NCBI RefSeq assembly: GCF_026339875.1
Contig: NZ_JAPEPZ010000001.1
Span: 1,612,001 to 1,676,000, forward strand
Origin: Streptomyces sp. NBC_01571
GTDB taxonomy: Bacteria; Actinomycetota; Actinomycetes; Streptomycetales; Streptomycetaceae
Direction: 5' to 3'
DNA length: 64,000 nt
Made by a program: the position numbers and the translations under genes. Shown piece after piece: positions 41,366 through 50,503 of the stretch (the first letter of the stretch is position 1; each line of letters starts with the position of its first letter). The notes below the pieces were generated by a model. It had not been told where the DNA came from and did no database searches. It saw only the letters and a list, made by a program, of their open reading frames with translations.

Positions 41366-42760
41366 ATGCCCATCGCGACGGTGAACCCGGCGAACGGCGA
41401 GACGCTCATGACGTACGACGCGCTCGGTGCCGAGGAGATCGAGCGCCGGCTCGAGAAGGCCGAGACCACGTTCCGCACCTATCGCACCACGTCCTTCGCC
41501 GAACGGGCCCGGCTGATGCACCGGGCCGCCGACCTCCTCGACGCGGACCAGGACGCCATCGGCCGGGTGATGACCACGGAGATGGGCAAGCCGGTCAAGC
41601 AGGCCCGCGCGGAGGCCGCCAAGTGCGCGAAGTCGATGCGCTGGTACGCCGACCACGCGGCCGAGCTGCTCGCCGACGAGCTGCCCGCCGACGCGGACGT
41701 CAAGGACTCCGGCGCCTCCCGCGTCCTGGTGCGCTACCGCCCGCTGGGCCCGGTACTGGCCGTCATGCCGTGGAACTTCCCGCTCTGGCAGGTGATCCGG
41801 TTCGCCGCGCCCGCGCTGATGGCGGGCAACGTCGGCCTGCTCAAGCACGCCTCCAACGTGCCGCAGACCGCCCTCTACCTGGAGGACCTGTTCCGCCGGG
41901 CGGGCTTCCCCGAGGGCTGCTTCCAGACGCTGCTGATCGGCTCGGGCGCCGTCGAGGACATCCTGCGCGACCCGCGGGTCAGGGCGGCGACGCTCACCGG
42001 GAGTGAACCGGCCGGGCGCGCCGTGGCGTCGGTGGCCGGTGACGAGATCAAGAAGACGGTCCTCGAACTCGGCGGCAGCGACCCGTACGTCGTGATGCCG
42101 TCCGCCGACGTCGACCGGGCCGCGCGGACCGCCGTGACCGCCCGGGTGCAGAACAACGGGCAGTCGTGCATCGCCGCCAAGCGGTTCATCGTCCACACGG
42201 ACGTGTTCGACGCCTTCGCCGAGCGCTTCACTGCGGGCATGGCGGCCCTGAAGGTCGGCGACCCGCTGGACGAGGACACGGACGTCGGTCCGCTCTCCAG
42301 CGAGCAGGGCCGTCGCGACCTGGAGGAACTCGTCGACGACGCGGTGGAGAACGGTGCGAGCGTCCTGTGCGGCGGGGAACGCCCCGAGGGGTTCGACCAG
42401 CACGGCTGGTACTACGCGCCGACCGTCCTCGCCGACATCACTCCCGCGATGCGCGTCCACCAGGAGGAGACCTTCGGTCCCGTCGCCACGCTGTACCGCG
42501 CCGCCGACCTGGACGAGGCGGTGGCTCTCGCCAACGACACGCCGTTCGGCCTGAGTTCGAACGTATGGACGCGCGACGAGACCGAGATCGACCGATTCGT
42601 ACGGGATCTGGAGGCGGGTGCCGTGTACGTCAACGGGATGACGGCCTCGCACGCGGCGTTCCCGTTCGGCGGGGTCAAGCGGTCCGGCTACGGTCGAGAG
42701 CTGGCGGAGCACGGGATCCGCGAGTTCTGCAACATCACCACCGTATGGCACGGAGCGTAA
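41366..42760 (+). CDS. gabD: NAD(P)-dependent succinate-semialdehyde dehydrogenase
   Basis: The 464-aa aldehyde dehydrogenase shows MPWNFPLWQVIRF, the catalytic Glu in LELGGSDPY, the nucleophile Cys268 in NNGQSCIAAKRF, and EETFGPVA near the end. This form of the catalytic loop and the overall sequence fit the succinate-semialdehyde branch, which feeds GABA carbon into succinate. AGGAGG lies 6 nt before ATG 41366. It stands alone, 75 bp after Nudix. A wider aldehyde range is possible. Confidence 0.87.
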   Translation: MPIATVNPANGETLMTYDALGAEEIERRLEKAETTFRTYRTTSFAERARLMHRAADLLDADQDAIGRVMTTEMGKPVKQARAEAAKCAKSMRWYADHAAELLADELPADADVKDSGASRVLVRYRPLGPVLAVMPWNFPLWQVIRFAAPALMAGNVGLLKHASNVPQTALYLEDLFRRAGFPEGCFQTLLIGSGAVEDILRDPRVRAATLTGSEPAGRAVASVAGDEIKKTVLELGGSDPYVVMPSADVDRAARTAVTARVQNNGQSCIAAKRFIVHTDVFDAFAERFTAGMAALKVGDPLDEDTDVGPLSSEQGRRDLEELVDDAVENGASVLCGGERPEGFDQHGWYYAPTVLADITPAMRVHQEETFGPVATLYRAADLDEAVALANDTPFGLSSNVWTRDETEIDRFVRDLEAGAVYVNGMTASHAAFPFGGVKRSGYGRELAEHGIREFCNITTVWHGA

Positions 42761-42785
42761 GCGTTCCGCGGCTACGATCGCCTGT

Positions 42786-43025
42786 GTGAACCGCGAAGTT
42801 ACCCTGCCTCTGATCGTCGACGACCGCGGCACGTTGCAGGTGGCGGCCGCCGACGTCAGCAAACTGCTGCGCACGCTGGGCGGCCGGTGGCTGCATCTGG
42901 TGGAGGCCGGTGAGGGCGGGCTCGACGAGGACACGGTGGCGGCGCTGACCATCGAACTCGCCAAGCTCGCCGACCGGATCGATGTGGCGTGCATCGCCCA
43001 CAGCAGCGGGAACGCCTCCGGCTAG
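42786..43025 (+). CDS. Small conserved protein, DUF6213-like
   Basis: The 79-aa acidic protein starts NREVTLPLIVDDRGTLQVAA and continues with LLRTLGGRWLHLVEAG and a helical end. This matches a streptomycete family I recall as DUF6213. GTG 42786 is preceded by TACGAT at 42773-42778, seven bases before the expected start point, so the transcript may be leaderless; the -35 is weak. Function unknown. Confidence 0.75.
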   Translation: MNREVTLPLIVDDRGTLQVAAADVSKLLRTLGGRWLHLVEAGEGGLDEDTVAALTIELAKLADRIDVACIAHSSGNASG

Positions 43026-43321
43026 GGGCGGGAGGGGTGGGGTGGTGGGTGACGGGGGTGTCTTCTTCGGGTGCGGGTGCGTCGTGGCTGGGTGCGCAGT
43101 TCCCCGCGCCCCTGAATGCCCTGCCTGACCCCGCGTCCCGAAGAGCCGGGGCCCGGCGCCGCGTCCCGAAAGAGTTGGGCTGCCCCCGTCACTGAAAGCC
43201 GGGGCCGGCTCCGCCCCCCGGAAGCCGCGACTCCCCGCACCCCCAAAGGCCGGAGCCCGACCCCGCGTCCCCAAAAGCCGGAGCCCGACCCCACACCCCT
43301 GAAAGCCAGGGCCCGGCGAGC
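43026..43321. repeat. Dispersed GC-rich element with roughly 30-bp near-repeats
   Basis: This stretch begins with GCGCAGTTCCCCGCGCCCCT, a motif very common between streptomycete genes. It then repeats variants of CCGCGTCCC-AAA-GCCGGAGCCCG about every 30 bp. No gene is supported. A short TTCCCCGCGCCCC version recurs in the pfkA terminator at 54011-54036. Confidence 0.6.
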
Positions 43322-43679
43322 AACGATTCCCGCACCCGGCGACGCACGCGAGGGGCCGCGCCGGAACGCCGCACCCCACCACTCACACCCGGAACGAGAA
43401 CGATTCCCGCACCCGGCGACGCACGCGACGGGCCGTACCGGAGAACGAGAACGACTCCCACACCCGGCGACACACGCGAGGGCCGTGCCGGTACGTCGCA
43501 GCCCGCCACTCACACCCGGAACGAGAACGATTCCCGCACCCGGCGACGCACGCGAGGGGCCGTGCCGGTACGTCGCAGCCCGTCGCTTACGCCCGGAACG
43601 AGAACGATTCCCGCACCCGGCGACGCACGCGAGGGGCCGTGCCGGTACGTCGCAGCCCGTCGCTTACGCCCGGATCGAG
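43322..43679. repeat. Tandem array of about 77-bp units
   Basis: Five units begin with AACGATTCCCGCACCC or a close variant at 43322, 43399, 43450, 43526 and 43603. Spacings are 77, 51, 76 and 77 bp; the second unit has an internal deletion of about 26 bp. Units four and five are almost identical. Any long open frame across it, on either strand, is a low-complexity Arg/Pro artefact. Confidence 0.8.
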
Positions 43680-44065
43680 CAGCGGCTCCCGCCCGGCCCA
43701 CGCCTGATCCAGCGGCGACGGGCTCGACGTACCGGCACGGCCCCGCCCCAACACCGCCCACACCGGCCCGGCACGGCCCACACCGGCCCACACCGGCCCG
43801 GCCCGGCCCAGCCCAGCCCGGCCCAGCCCAGCCCGGCCCAGCCCGGCTCCGCCCCGACCGCGTCCCGCCCGCGTCCCGAAAGCGTTGGGCTGCCCCCGTC
43901 ACTGAAAGTCGGGGCCCGCTCGGCGGGTCCGTTCCGCGCCCCCGGGAGCCGGGCGCGACCCGGGTCCCGGACTGCGTGGTCGCGAGTTCACCGGGGTGCC
44001 CGGCGCCCGGGGTGAGCGTGATCCCGGCGGCGCGGGCGGTGACCGTGTCGGGCCCGGAGGGCGTG
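43680..44065. other. Low-complexity CCCGGCC/CCCAGCC tract and flank
   Basis: From about 43735 to 43860 the sequence is almost only C and G with short CGGCCCAG and CACACCGGCC repeats. It is followed by one more copy (43870-43915) of the near-repeat seen at 43150-43200 (AAAG-GTTGGGCTGCCCCCG). No gene is supported. Confidence 0.6.
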
Positions 44066-44740
44066 TCACGGGACGCGTTGGTCCTGCTCCCACAGGGCGT
44101 GCCAGAAGGCCGTCTCGTAGGTCTGGAGCATTCGGCCGTGGCGGTGTGCCCGGTCCTCGTCGACCCGGTCGGCCCCCAGCCCCTCCTGCACGGCGGCCAG
44201 CGCCCGCCGCCGCAGCTCCGGCGCGGGCCCGGCGAAGTGGTCGAAGAAACCGCAGGCCTCGTCGTCGAAACCGTAGTGGCGGCGCAGGGCCTCGGCGATC
44301 GTCGCGCAATAGCCACCCCAGGCGGCGAAGTTGGCGGTCAGGGCGAGGACCGCGTCGGCGGGCGAACCGTTCATGGCGAGCCAGGCGACGTACGCGGGAT
44401 AGCTCTGACAGCCCGCGAGCGGCTCGTACGCCGCCCCGAGCGCCTCGTCCGCCCCGCAGGCGTCCGCATAGGCGGCCAGCCGGTCCAGGGCGAGCGCCTC
44501 ACCCTCCGCGAGCTCGGTGAAGAAGGCCGCCGCCTCGGGTCCGGTGTCCGGCCGTTCGGCCAGATGCAGGAACGCCCGGCGGTCCGCGGGGATCACATGG
44601 CCCTGTTCCAGGGCGAGGGCGGCGAGGGTGGAGCGCTGTGCCGCGCCCCGGGCGATCAGCGGCAGCAGCCGGTTGGCATGGGGGTCCGGGGCGAGTTTCC
44701 CTGCGGTGCTCTCCAGCAGTTCCCTGGCCGTGCGCGCCAT
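44066..44740 (-). CDS. TenA/PqqC-fold (heme-oxygenase-like) protein
   Basis: From ATG 44740 (AAGGAG upstream) the product is 224 aa and all-helical, with LPLIARGAAQRSTLAALALEQ, YPAYVAWLAMNGSPADAVLAL and AAWGGYCATIAEALRRHYGF, a layout typical of TenA/THI-4 family proteins. The Cys-containing pyrimidine-hydrolase site of true TenA is not clearly present, so a different oxygenase or regulatory role is possible. It is divergent from the pigment operon with a 202-bp gap and may be linked to it. Confidence 0.72.
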   Translation of the reverse strand: MARTARELLESTAGKLAPDPHANRLLPLIARGAAQRSTLAALALEQGHVIPADRRAFLHLAERPDTGPEAAAFFTELAEGEALALDRLAAYADACGADEALGAAYEPLAGCQSYPAYVAWLAMNGSPADAVLALTANFAAWGGYCATIAEALRRHYGFDDEACGFFDHFAGPAPELRRRALAAVQEGLGADRVDEDRAHRHGRMLQTYETAFWHALWEQDQRVP

Positions 44741-44942
44741 GACGTACTCCTTCGATTCGCCTGTCCGGGGGACCTTCCATAAGGATCCCACTTCGTCCAG
44801 AAATTCCCCGCAATGGAGTAGTTCGACGCGATATCCCCACGCTTCCGGGTGATCGTGGAGGGACCACCCCTTCGCATCGTGGGTGATCCATCCTTCCGCC
44901 GGGGGACGCGAGTTCCCCGGAAGGCGAAAGAAGGCGCGCTCA

Positions 44943-46007
44943 ATGGCGACTTTGTGCAAACCCTCGGTCTCCGTCCCGGAACACGTGATCACGATGGAGG
45001 AGACGCTGGAACTGGCGAGCTCCCGCCACCCGGACCACCCCCAACTGCCGCTGGCACTTCGGCTGATCGAGAACACCGGTGTCAAGACCCGGCACATCGT
45101 GCAGCCCATCGAAGAGACGCTCAAGCACCCCGGCTTCGAGGACCGCAACAAGATCTACGAGAGTGAGGCGAAGGCCCGCGTCCCCGCGGTCGTGCAGCGT
45201 GCGCTGGACGACGCCGAACTCCTCACCACCGACATCGACATGATCATCTACGTGTCGTGCACCGGGTTCATGATGCCCTCGCTCACGGCCTGGCTGATCA
45301 ACACGATGGACTTCAACAGCGACACCCGGCAGATGCCCATAGCGCAGCTGGGCTGTGCCGCCGGCGGCGCCGCGATCAACCGCGCGCACGACTTCTGCAC
45401 CGCTTATCCCGAGGGCAACGCCCTCATCGTGGCCTGCGAGTTCTGCTCGCTCTGCTACCAGCCGACCGACCTCGGCGTCGGCTCCCTGCTGTCCAACGGA
45501 CTGTTCGGCGACGGCATCGCCGCGGCCGTCGTCCGGGGCCGCGGCGGCACCGGGATCAAGCTCGAACGCAACGGCTCGTACCTGATCCCCAAGACCGAAG
45601 AGTGGATCATGTACGACGTCCGGGCCACCGGTTTCCACTTCCTGCTGGACAAGCGGGTGCCGGGAACGATGGAGCCGCTGGCTCCCGCCCTCCACTCGCT
45701 CGCCCGGCAGCACGGCTGGGACGCCTCCGACCTGGACTTCTACATCATCCACGCGGGCGGCCCGCGCATCCTCGACGACCTCAGCAAGTTCCTCGAAGTC
45801 CCGCCGGACGCCTTCCGGTTCAGCCGGGCCACGCTCACCGAGTACGGCAACATCGCCAGTGCCGTCGTCCTGGACGCCGCGCGCCGGCTGTTCGACGAGG
45901 GCGGCGCCGAGCACGCCTCGCGCGGACTGCTCGCGGGCTTCGGACCCGGCATCACGGCGGAGATGTCTCTGGGCCGCTGGCAGAACCACGACGGGGAGCC
46001 GGCATGA
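44943..46007 (+). CDS. rppA: Type III polyketide synthase, 1,3,6,8-tetrahydroxynaphthalene synthase
   Basis: The 354-aa enzyme condenses five malonyl-CoA units into tetrahydroxynaphthalene, which oxidises to flaviolin and dark pigments. Catalytic Cys138 lies in AQLGCAAGG, Cys106 (characteristic of this synthase) in YVSCTGF, His near 270 in YIIHAGGP, and Asn near 303 in EYGNIAS. These numbers equal those of known RppA. ATG 44943 gives the family N terminus MATLCKPSVSVPEH. The stop overlaps the P450 start as ATGA, so the enzymes are made together. Confidence 0.95.
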   Translation: MATLCKPSVSVPEHVITMEETLELASSRHPDHPQLPLALRLIENTGVKTRHIVQPIEETLKHPGFEDRNKIYESEAKARVPAVVQRALDDAELLTTDIDMIIYVSCTGFMMPSLTAWLINTMDFNSDTRQMPIAQLGCAAGGAAINRAHDFCTAYPEGNALIVACEFCSLCYQPTDLGVGSLLSNGLFGDGIAAAVVRGRGGTGIKLERNGSYLIPKTEEWIMYDVRATGFHFLLDKRVPGTMEPLAPALHSLARQHGWDASDLDFYIIHAGGPRILDDLSKFLEVPPDAFRFSRATLTEYGNIASAVVLDAARRLFDEGGAEHASRGLLAGFGPGITAEMSLGRWQNHDGEPA

Positions 46008-47227
46008 GCGGCATGACCGAAGAGACGATCACCGAGGCGGTGCCGGCGGTCCGCGACTGGCCCGCCGTCGACCTGACCGGCGTGGAGTTCGACCCCGTGC
46101 TGGCCGAGCTGATGCGTGAGGGCCCCGTCACCCGGGTCAAGCTGCCCAACGGCGAGGGCTGGGCCTGGCTGGTGACCCGCCACGACGACGTGCGCATGGT
46201 TGCCAACGACCCCCGGTTCAGCCGTGAGGCCGTCATGGACCATCCGGTCACCCGGCTCGCCCCGCACTTCATCCCGGCCCGGGGAGCGGTGGGCTTCCTC
46301 GACCCGCCCGACCACACCCGGCTGCGCCGGTCGGTGGCCGCCGCCTTCACGGCGCGCGGGGTGGAGCGGGTCCGCGACAAGTCCCGGCGGATGCTCGACG
46401 AGCTGATCGACGAACTGCTCCAGGAGGGTCCGCCCACCGATCTCACCGAGAGGGTCCTCGGCCCCTTCCCCATCGCGGTCATCTGCGAGCTGATGGGTGT
46501 GCCGCCCATGGACCGGCAGAGCATGCACACCTGGACCCAGTTCATCCTGTCCTCCTCGCACGGCGCCGACGTCAGCGAGAAGGCCAAGAACGAGATGGGG
46601 TCCTACTTCGCGAAACTCATCGGCGACCGCGGGGGCAGTACCGACGAGGACGTCACCTCGCTGCTCGGCGCGGCCGTGGGCCGGGACGAGATCACCCTGG
46701 AGGAGGCCGTCGGACTCGCCGTCCTCCTCCAGATCGGCGGCGAGGCGGTCACCAACAACTGCGGGCAGTTGTTCTTCCTCCTCCTGACCCGCCCCGACCT
46801 GGCCGAACGGCTGCGGGCGGAGCCGGACATCCGCCCCCGGGCCATCGACGAACTGCTGCGCTACATCCCGCACCGCAGCGCGGTGGGCCTCTCCCGCATC
46901 GCTACCGAGGACGTGGACATCAAGGGCGTACGGATCCGGGCGGGCGAGGCGATCTACGTGTCGTACCTGGCCGCGAACCGCGATCCGGAGGTCTTCTCCG
47001 ACCCGGAGACCATCGACTTCTCCCGCAGTCCCAACCCGCACGTGGCGTTCGGCTTCGGCCCGCACTACTGCCCGGGCGGAATGCTGGCGAGGCTGGAGTC
47101 GGAACTCCTGGTCGACGCGTTCCTCGACCGGATGCCGGGCCTGCGGCTCGCCGTGGCGCCGGAGCAGGTCCCGTTCAGAAAGGGAGCGTTGATCCGCGGC
47201 CCCGAGGCCCTGCCCGTCAGGTGGTGA
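46004..47227 (+). CDS. Cytochrome P450, biflaviolin synthase type (CYP158A)
   Basis: The 407-aa P450 has the heme loop FGFGPHYCPGG with Cys356 and the K-helix ELLR. Its I helix reads IGGEAVTNN, with Ala248 at the place of the usual oxygen-activating Thr. The same Thr-to-Ala change is known in CYP158A2, which couples two flaviolin molecules, and the numbering is offset by three. Position directly after RppA with a 4-base overlap makes flaviolin dimerisation or polymerisation the likely role. Confidence 0.93.
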   Translation: MSGMTEETITEAVPAVRDWPAVDLTGVEFDPVLAELMREGPVTRVKLPNGEGWAWLVTRHDDVRMVANDPRFSREAVMDHPVTRLAPHFIPARGAVGFLDPPDHTRLRRSVAAAFTARGVERVRDKSRRMLDELIDELLQEGPPTDLTERVLGPFPIAVICELMGVPPMDRQSMHTWTQFILSSSHGADVSEKAKNEMGSYFAKLIGDRGGSTDEDVTSLLGAAVGRDEITLEEAVGLAVLLQIGGEAVTNNCGQLFFLLLTRPDLAERLRAEPDIRPRAIDELLRYIPHRSAVGLSRIATEDVDIKGVRIRAGEAIYVSYLAANRDPEVFSDPETIDFSRSPNPHVAFGFGPHYCPGGMLARLESELLVDAFLDRMPGLRLAVAPEQVPFRKGALIRGPEALPVRW

Positions 47228-47234
47228 GCGGACG

Positions 47235-47756
47235 ATGACCGTGCCCGAAGGGCTCCTCGTACCGCCCGGTCACGGCCGGGTCGTGCGCACGCCCGCCCAG
47301 CACGTGACGTTCAAGGTGACCGGCTCGCACTCCCGCATGGCGTCCACCTTCGAGGTGGTGGTGCCGCCCGGATTCGACGTGGGCGCCCATGTGCACACGC
47401 GCAGCGAGGAACTGTTCTACGTACTCGAAGGCGAGCTGGACGTGCTCGCCTTCGAACCCCGGATCCGCACCCCCGACAACTGGCAGAAGTGGGAGTCGAG
47501 TTCGGGCACCCGGGTGGTCAGGGCGACACCCGGCACGGTCATCGTCGTCCCGCCGGGCTGCCCGCACGCCTTCTCCAACCCCACCGAGACGCCGGCGAAG
47601 ATGTTCTTCCAGGCGTCACCGCCGCCGGACCACGAGCGCTACTTCGAGGAACTGCTGGAGATCCTGGGCAACGGCGGCCCACCGGATCACGCGGCGATCG
47701 AGGAACTGCGCTCGCGGTACGACATCGAGCAGCTCACCCCTCTGAAGCACCGGTGA
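47235..47756 (+). CDS. Cupin protein, quinone-forming monooxygenase-like (MomA type)
   Basis: The 173-aa single-domain cupin has metal-ligand motif 1, GAHVHTRSEELFYVLEG (His, His, Glu), and motif 2, PPGCPHAFSNP (His). It lies 7 bp after the P450 in the third position of the RppA operon. In S. antibioticus the cupin MomA oxidises tetrahydroxynaphthalene to flaviolin; this protein probably does the same, supplying the P450 substrate. That assignment rests on fold and operon position. A short CACCGG/CCGGTG stem spans its stop codon. Confidence 0.88.
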   Translation: MTVPEGLLVPPGHGRVVRTPAQHVTFKVTGSHSRMASTFEVVVPPGFDVGAHVHTRSEELFYVLEGELDVLAFEPRIRTPDNWQKWESSSGTRVVRATPGTVIVVPPGCPHAFSNPTETPAKMFFQASPPPDHERYFEELLEILGNGGPPDHAAIEELRSRYDIEQLTPLKHR

Positions 47757-47772
47757 GGCCGGTGCCCTGCCG

Positions 47773-49002
47773 CTACCGGATCGGCATGCCGGAGAGCGTC
47801 CGGGCGATCACCAGCCGCTGGATCTCGCTCGTGCCCTCGAAGATGGTGTAAATAGCGGCATCCCGGTGCATCCGCTCCACCGGGTACTCACGGGTGTAGC
47901 CGTTGCCCCCCAGGATCTGGATCGCCTGGCCGGTGACCTTCTTCGCCGTCTCGCTGGCGAAGAGCTTGGACATCGATCCCTCCGCCGCCGTGAACGGCCT
48001 GCCGTTGACCGCCATCCACGAAGCGCGCCACACCAGCAGACGCGCCGCATCGATGGAGGTACGCATATCGGCGAGCTGGAACGCGACACCCTGGTTGTCG
48101 ATGATCGGCCGCCCGAACTGCTCACGGGTCGTCGCATAGTCGAGGGCGACCTCGTACGCGGCACGGGCGGTGCCCACCGCCATCGCGCCGACGGCCGGAC
48201 GGGACGCCTCGAACGTGGCCATCGCGGCGTTCTTCACGCGCTCACCGCCACCCGCCCTGGCCCGCTCACGGGCGCGGGCGAGACGCTCGTCCAGCTTCTC
48301 CTTGCCGCCGAGCAGGCAGGAACCGGGGACACGGACGTCCTCCAGGACGACCTCGGCGGTGTGCGAGGCACGGATACCGTGCTTCTTGAACTTCTGGCCC
48401 TGCGAGAGGCCGGGGGTGTTCGGCGGCACGATGAAGGAGGCATGGCCCTTGGAACCGAGGTCCGCGTCGACGACCGCGACGACGACGTGGACGTTGGCGA
48501 TGCCGCCGTTGGTCGCCCAGGTCTTGGTGCCGTTGAGGACCCATTCGTCCTTGGCCTCGTCGTACACGGCCCGGGTGCGCATGGAGGCGACGTCGGAGCC
48601 GGCGTCGGGCTCGGAGGAACAGAAGGCCGCGACCTTGACATCGTTGGCATCCCCGTACATCTGGGGGATCCAGGTACCGATCTGCTCCTCGGTGCCGTTG
48701 GCGAGGACACCCACGGCGGCGAGGCCGGTGCCCACGATGGAGAGGGCTATGCCCGCGTCACCCCAGAACAGTTCCTCCATGGCCATCGGTATACCGAGGC
48801 CGGTGGAGTCGAAGTACTGCTGGGCGTAGAAGTCCAGGGAATAGATGCCGACCTTCGCGGCTTCCTGGATGACCGGCCAGGGAGTCTCCTCGCGCTCGTC
48901 CCACTCGGCGGCCGCGGGGCGGATCACATCGGCGGCGAACCCGTGGAGCCAGTCGCGGACCTCCTTCTGTTCGTCGTTGAGCTCCATGGTGAACTCGGCC
49001 AT
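47773..49002 (-). CDS. Acyl-CoA dehydrogenase
   Basis: The 409-aa enzyme has a complete set of motifs: [10 protein letters not shown] and TWATNGG for FAD and substrate, then [19 protein letters not shown], and the catalytic Glu region [15 protein letters not shown]. It performs the first step of beta-oxidation. It diverges from a TetR gene, and the gap holds GTTAC repeats (49028-49056) that probably are that regulator's operator. Its start, ATG 49002, is 26 bp from that site, so binding would block expression. Confidence 0.93.
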   Translation of the reverse strand: MAEFTMELNDEQKEVRDWLHGFAADVIRPAAAEWDEREETPWPVIQEAAKVGIYSLDFYAQQYFDSTGLGIPMAMEELFWGDAGIALSIVGTGLAAVGVLANGTEEQIGTWIPQMYGDANDVKVAAFCSSEPDAGSDVASMRTRAVYDEAKDEWVLNGTKTWATNGGIANVHVVVAVVDADLGSKGHASFIVPPNTPGLSQGQKFKKHGIRASHTAEVVLEDVRVPGSCLLGGKEKLDERLARARERARAGGGERVKNAAMATFEASRPAVGAMAVGTARAAYEVALDYATTREQFGRPIIDNQGVAFQLADMRTSIDAARLLVWRASWMAVNGRPFTAAEGSMSKLFASETAKKVTGQAIQILGGNGYTREYPVERMHRDAAIYTIFEGTSEIQRLVIARTLSGMPIR

Positions 49003-49027
49003 GTCCCCTCCAGCGGTGCACTAAAAT

Positions 49028-49056
49028 GTTACTTGCGGTAACTGGAGTCTGTTACC
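49028..49056. promoter_or_regulatory. GTTAC inverted-repeat operator between acyl-CoA dehydrogenase and TetR genes
   Basis: GTTAC-5-GTAAC (49028-49042) and GGTAAC-8-GTTACC (49037-49056) form two overlapping inverted repeats sharing a middle half-site. Three half-sites in 29 bp suggest two TetR dimers. The segment is clearly richer in A/T than its flanks. Confidence 0.7.
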
Positions 49057-49171
49057 GACCAGTAGAGAAAGTCAACTCCCGAAGCCCGCTCGGCAGCCCG
49101 TTCGATGTGCATGGGCTGATGAGTGTTAGTTTGCGCAGGCGTCACCGAATCACCATGGGTGGGGAGAGATC

Positions 49172-49816
49172 ATGGACACCACACAGCGGACCGATCAGCA
49201 GAGGTCCGCCGACCGCCGCCGGCGAGAGCTGCTGGAGGCCGCGGACAGAGTGGTGCTCCGCGACGGCCCCGGCGCCTCGATGAACGCCATCGCCGCCGAG
49301 GCGGGCATCACCAAGCCGATCCTGTACCGGCACTTCGGTGACAAGGGTGGTCTCTACGCGGCGCTCGCCAAGCGGCACACCGACGCACTCCTCGGTGCGC
49401 TGCGGGCCGCGCTGGACGCGCCCGCCGAGCGCCGGGAACGGGTGGAGTCGACCCTCGACACGTATCTGGCGGCCATCGAGGCACGCCCCCAGGTCTACCG
49501 CTTCCTGATGCACCCCTCCGAGGGCGGACAGCCGGGCGACCCCGGCTTCGACGTCGGCAAGCACTCCGCGCCGCTGCTGCGCCGCATGGGCGAGGAACTG
49601 GCCGAGGTCATCGAGGAACGGGTGGATCTCGGCCCGGGCAGTCAGCAGCTGGCGCGGGTGTGGGGCCACGGGATCGTCGGCATGATGCATGCCGCCGGGG
49701 ACTGGTGGCTGGGCGAACGGCCGTGCACGCGCGCCGAATTGGTGCGGAGCCTCGCCGATCTGCTGTGGGGCCGGCTGGCCGCGGCGGGAGATCGCGTCGG
49801 CGGCCCCGGGTTCTGA
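49172..49816 (+). CDS. TetR family regulator of fatty-acid type
   Basis: The 214-aa protein has a helix-turn-helix GASMNAIAAEAGITKPILYRHFGDK and a C-terminal ligand domain with YRFLMHPSEGG and GIVGMMHAAGDWWL, typical of TetR regulators divergent from acyl-CoA dehydrogenases. It probably represses the neighbour at 47773 and itself through the GTTAC repeats, released by a long-chain acyl-CoA. ATG 49172 follows GGGGAGA. Confidence 0.9.
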   Translation: MDTTQRTDQQRSADRRRRELLEAADRVVLRDGPGASMNAIAAEAGITKPILYRHFGDKGGLYAALAKRHTDALLGALRAALDAPAERRERVESTLDTYLAAIEARPQVYRFLMHPSEGGQPGDPGFDVGKHSAPLLRRMGEELAEVIEERVDLGPGSQQLARVWGHGIVGMMHAAGDWWLGERPCTRAELVRSLADLLWGRLAAAGDRVGGPGF

Positions 49817-49963
49817 GGGCGGCGGTCCGGGTTCCGAGGCCGGATGCCCGCTGCCGGCCGGTCTCGGCCGAGCGCGCCCCTACCGGGCGTCCAGATCGGC
49901 GGACCTTCGGGAGCGCGGGAACCGTCCGGCCGGTCGCGACACTTCCGCGCCGGCCGGCGGAAC

Positions 49964-50503
49964 TCAGCGCCCCCAGGACGCCCGCGCCGCCTGCCGCATC
50001 ACCCGGCGCCGGCGCCACCCGCTCAGCCGGTCCACGTACAGGCCGCCCTCCAGGTGGTCGTACTCGTGCTGCAGGCACCGGGCGAACCATCCCGTGCCGT
50101 GCACACGCACGGGCTCCCCGTCCGCGGTGAATCCCTCGACGACGGCGTGGTCGTACCGTTCGGTACCCGCCTCCAGGCCCGGCAGCGAGAGACAGCCCTC
50201 CGGACCACGCAGGACCACGCCGTCCGCCTCGACGAGACGTGGGTTCACCACATGTCCCAGATGGCGGACCTCGTCGTCGTCCGGGCAGTCGTACACGAAC
50301 ACCCGCAGCGCCGCACCGACCTGGTTGGCGGCGAGGCCGACGCCCCGCGCCGCGTACATCGTCGCGAACATGTCCTCGACGAGCCGGGCGAGTTCGGGAC
50401 CGAAGTCGGTGACCTCCTCGCACGCCGTGTGCAGAACGGGGTCGCCGAGCAGGGTCACCGGGCGGATGCGCCCTCGGGAGCCGGGGATGGAGCCGTGTCG
50501 CAT
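49964..50503 (-). CDS. def: Peptide deformylase
   Basis: The 179-aa metalloenzyme has all three family motifs: GVGLAANQ, EGCLSLP with the metal Cys, and HEYDHLEG with the metal histidines and catalytic Glu. It removes the formyl group from nascent N-terminal Met. No methionyl-tRNA formyltransferase gene is beside it, as expected for one of several deformylase copies in Streptomyces. The very Arg-rich C terminus (SGWRRRRVMRQAARASWGR) is notable and could contact the ribosome. ATG 50503 fits family length. Confidence 0.92.
   Translation of the reverse strand: MRHGSIPGSRGRIRPVTLLGDPVLHTACEEVTDFGPELARLVEDMFATMYAARGVGLAANQVGAALRVFVYDCPDDDEVRHLGHVVNPRLVEADGVVLRGPEGCLSLPGLEAGTERYDHAVVEGFTADGEPVRVHGTGWFARCLQHEYDHLEGGLYVDRLSGWRRRRVMRQAARASWGR

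Noticed and set aside
43322..43679. Possible CRISPR array
   Set aside because: Units are contiguous tandem copies of about 77 bp with no conserved-repeat/variable-spacer alternation, and no cas genes are nearby.
43116..44015. Long open frames across the repeat region on both strands
   Set aside because: The products are repetitive Arg/Pro/Thr strings following the 77-bp and CG repeats, without ribosome sites or family signatures.
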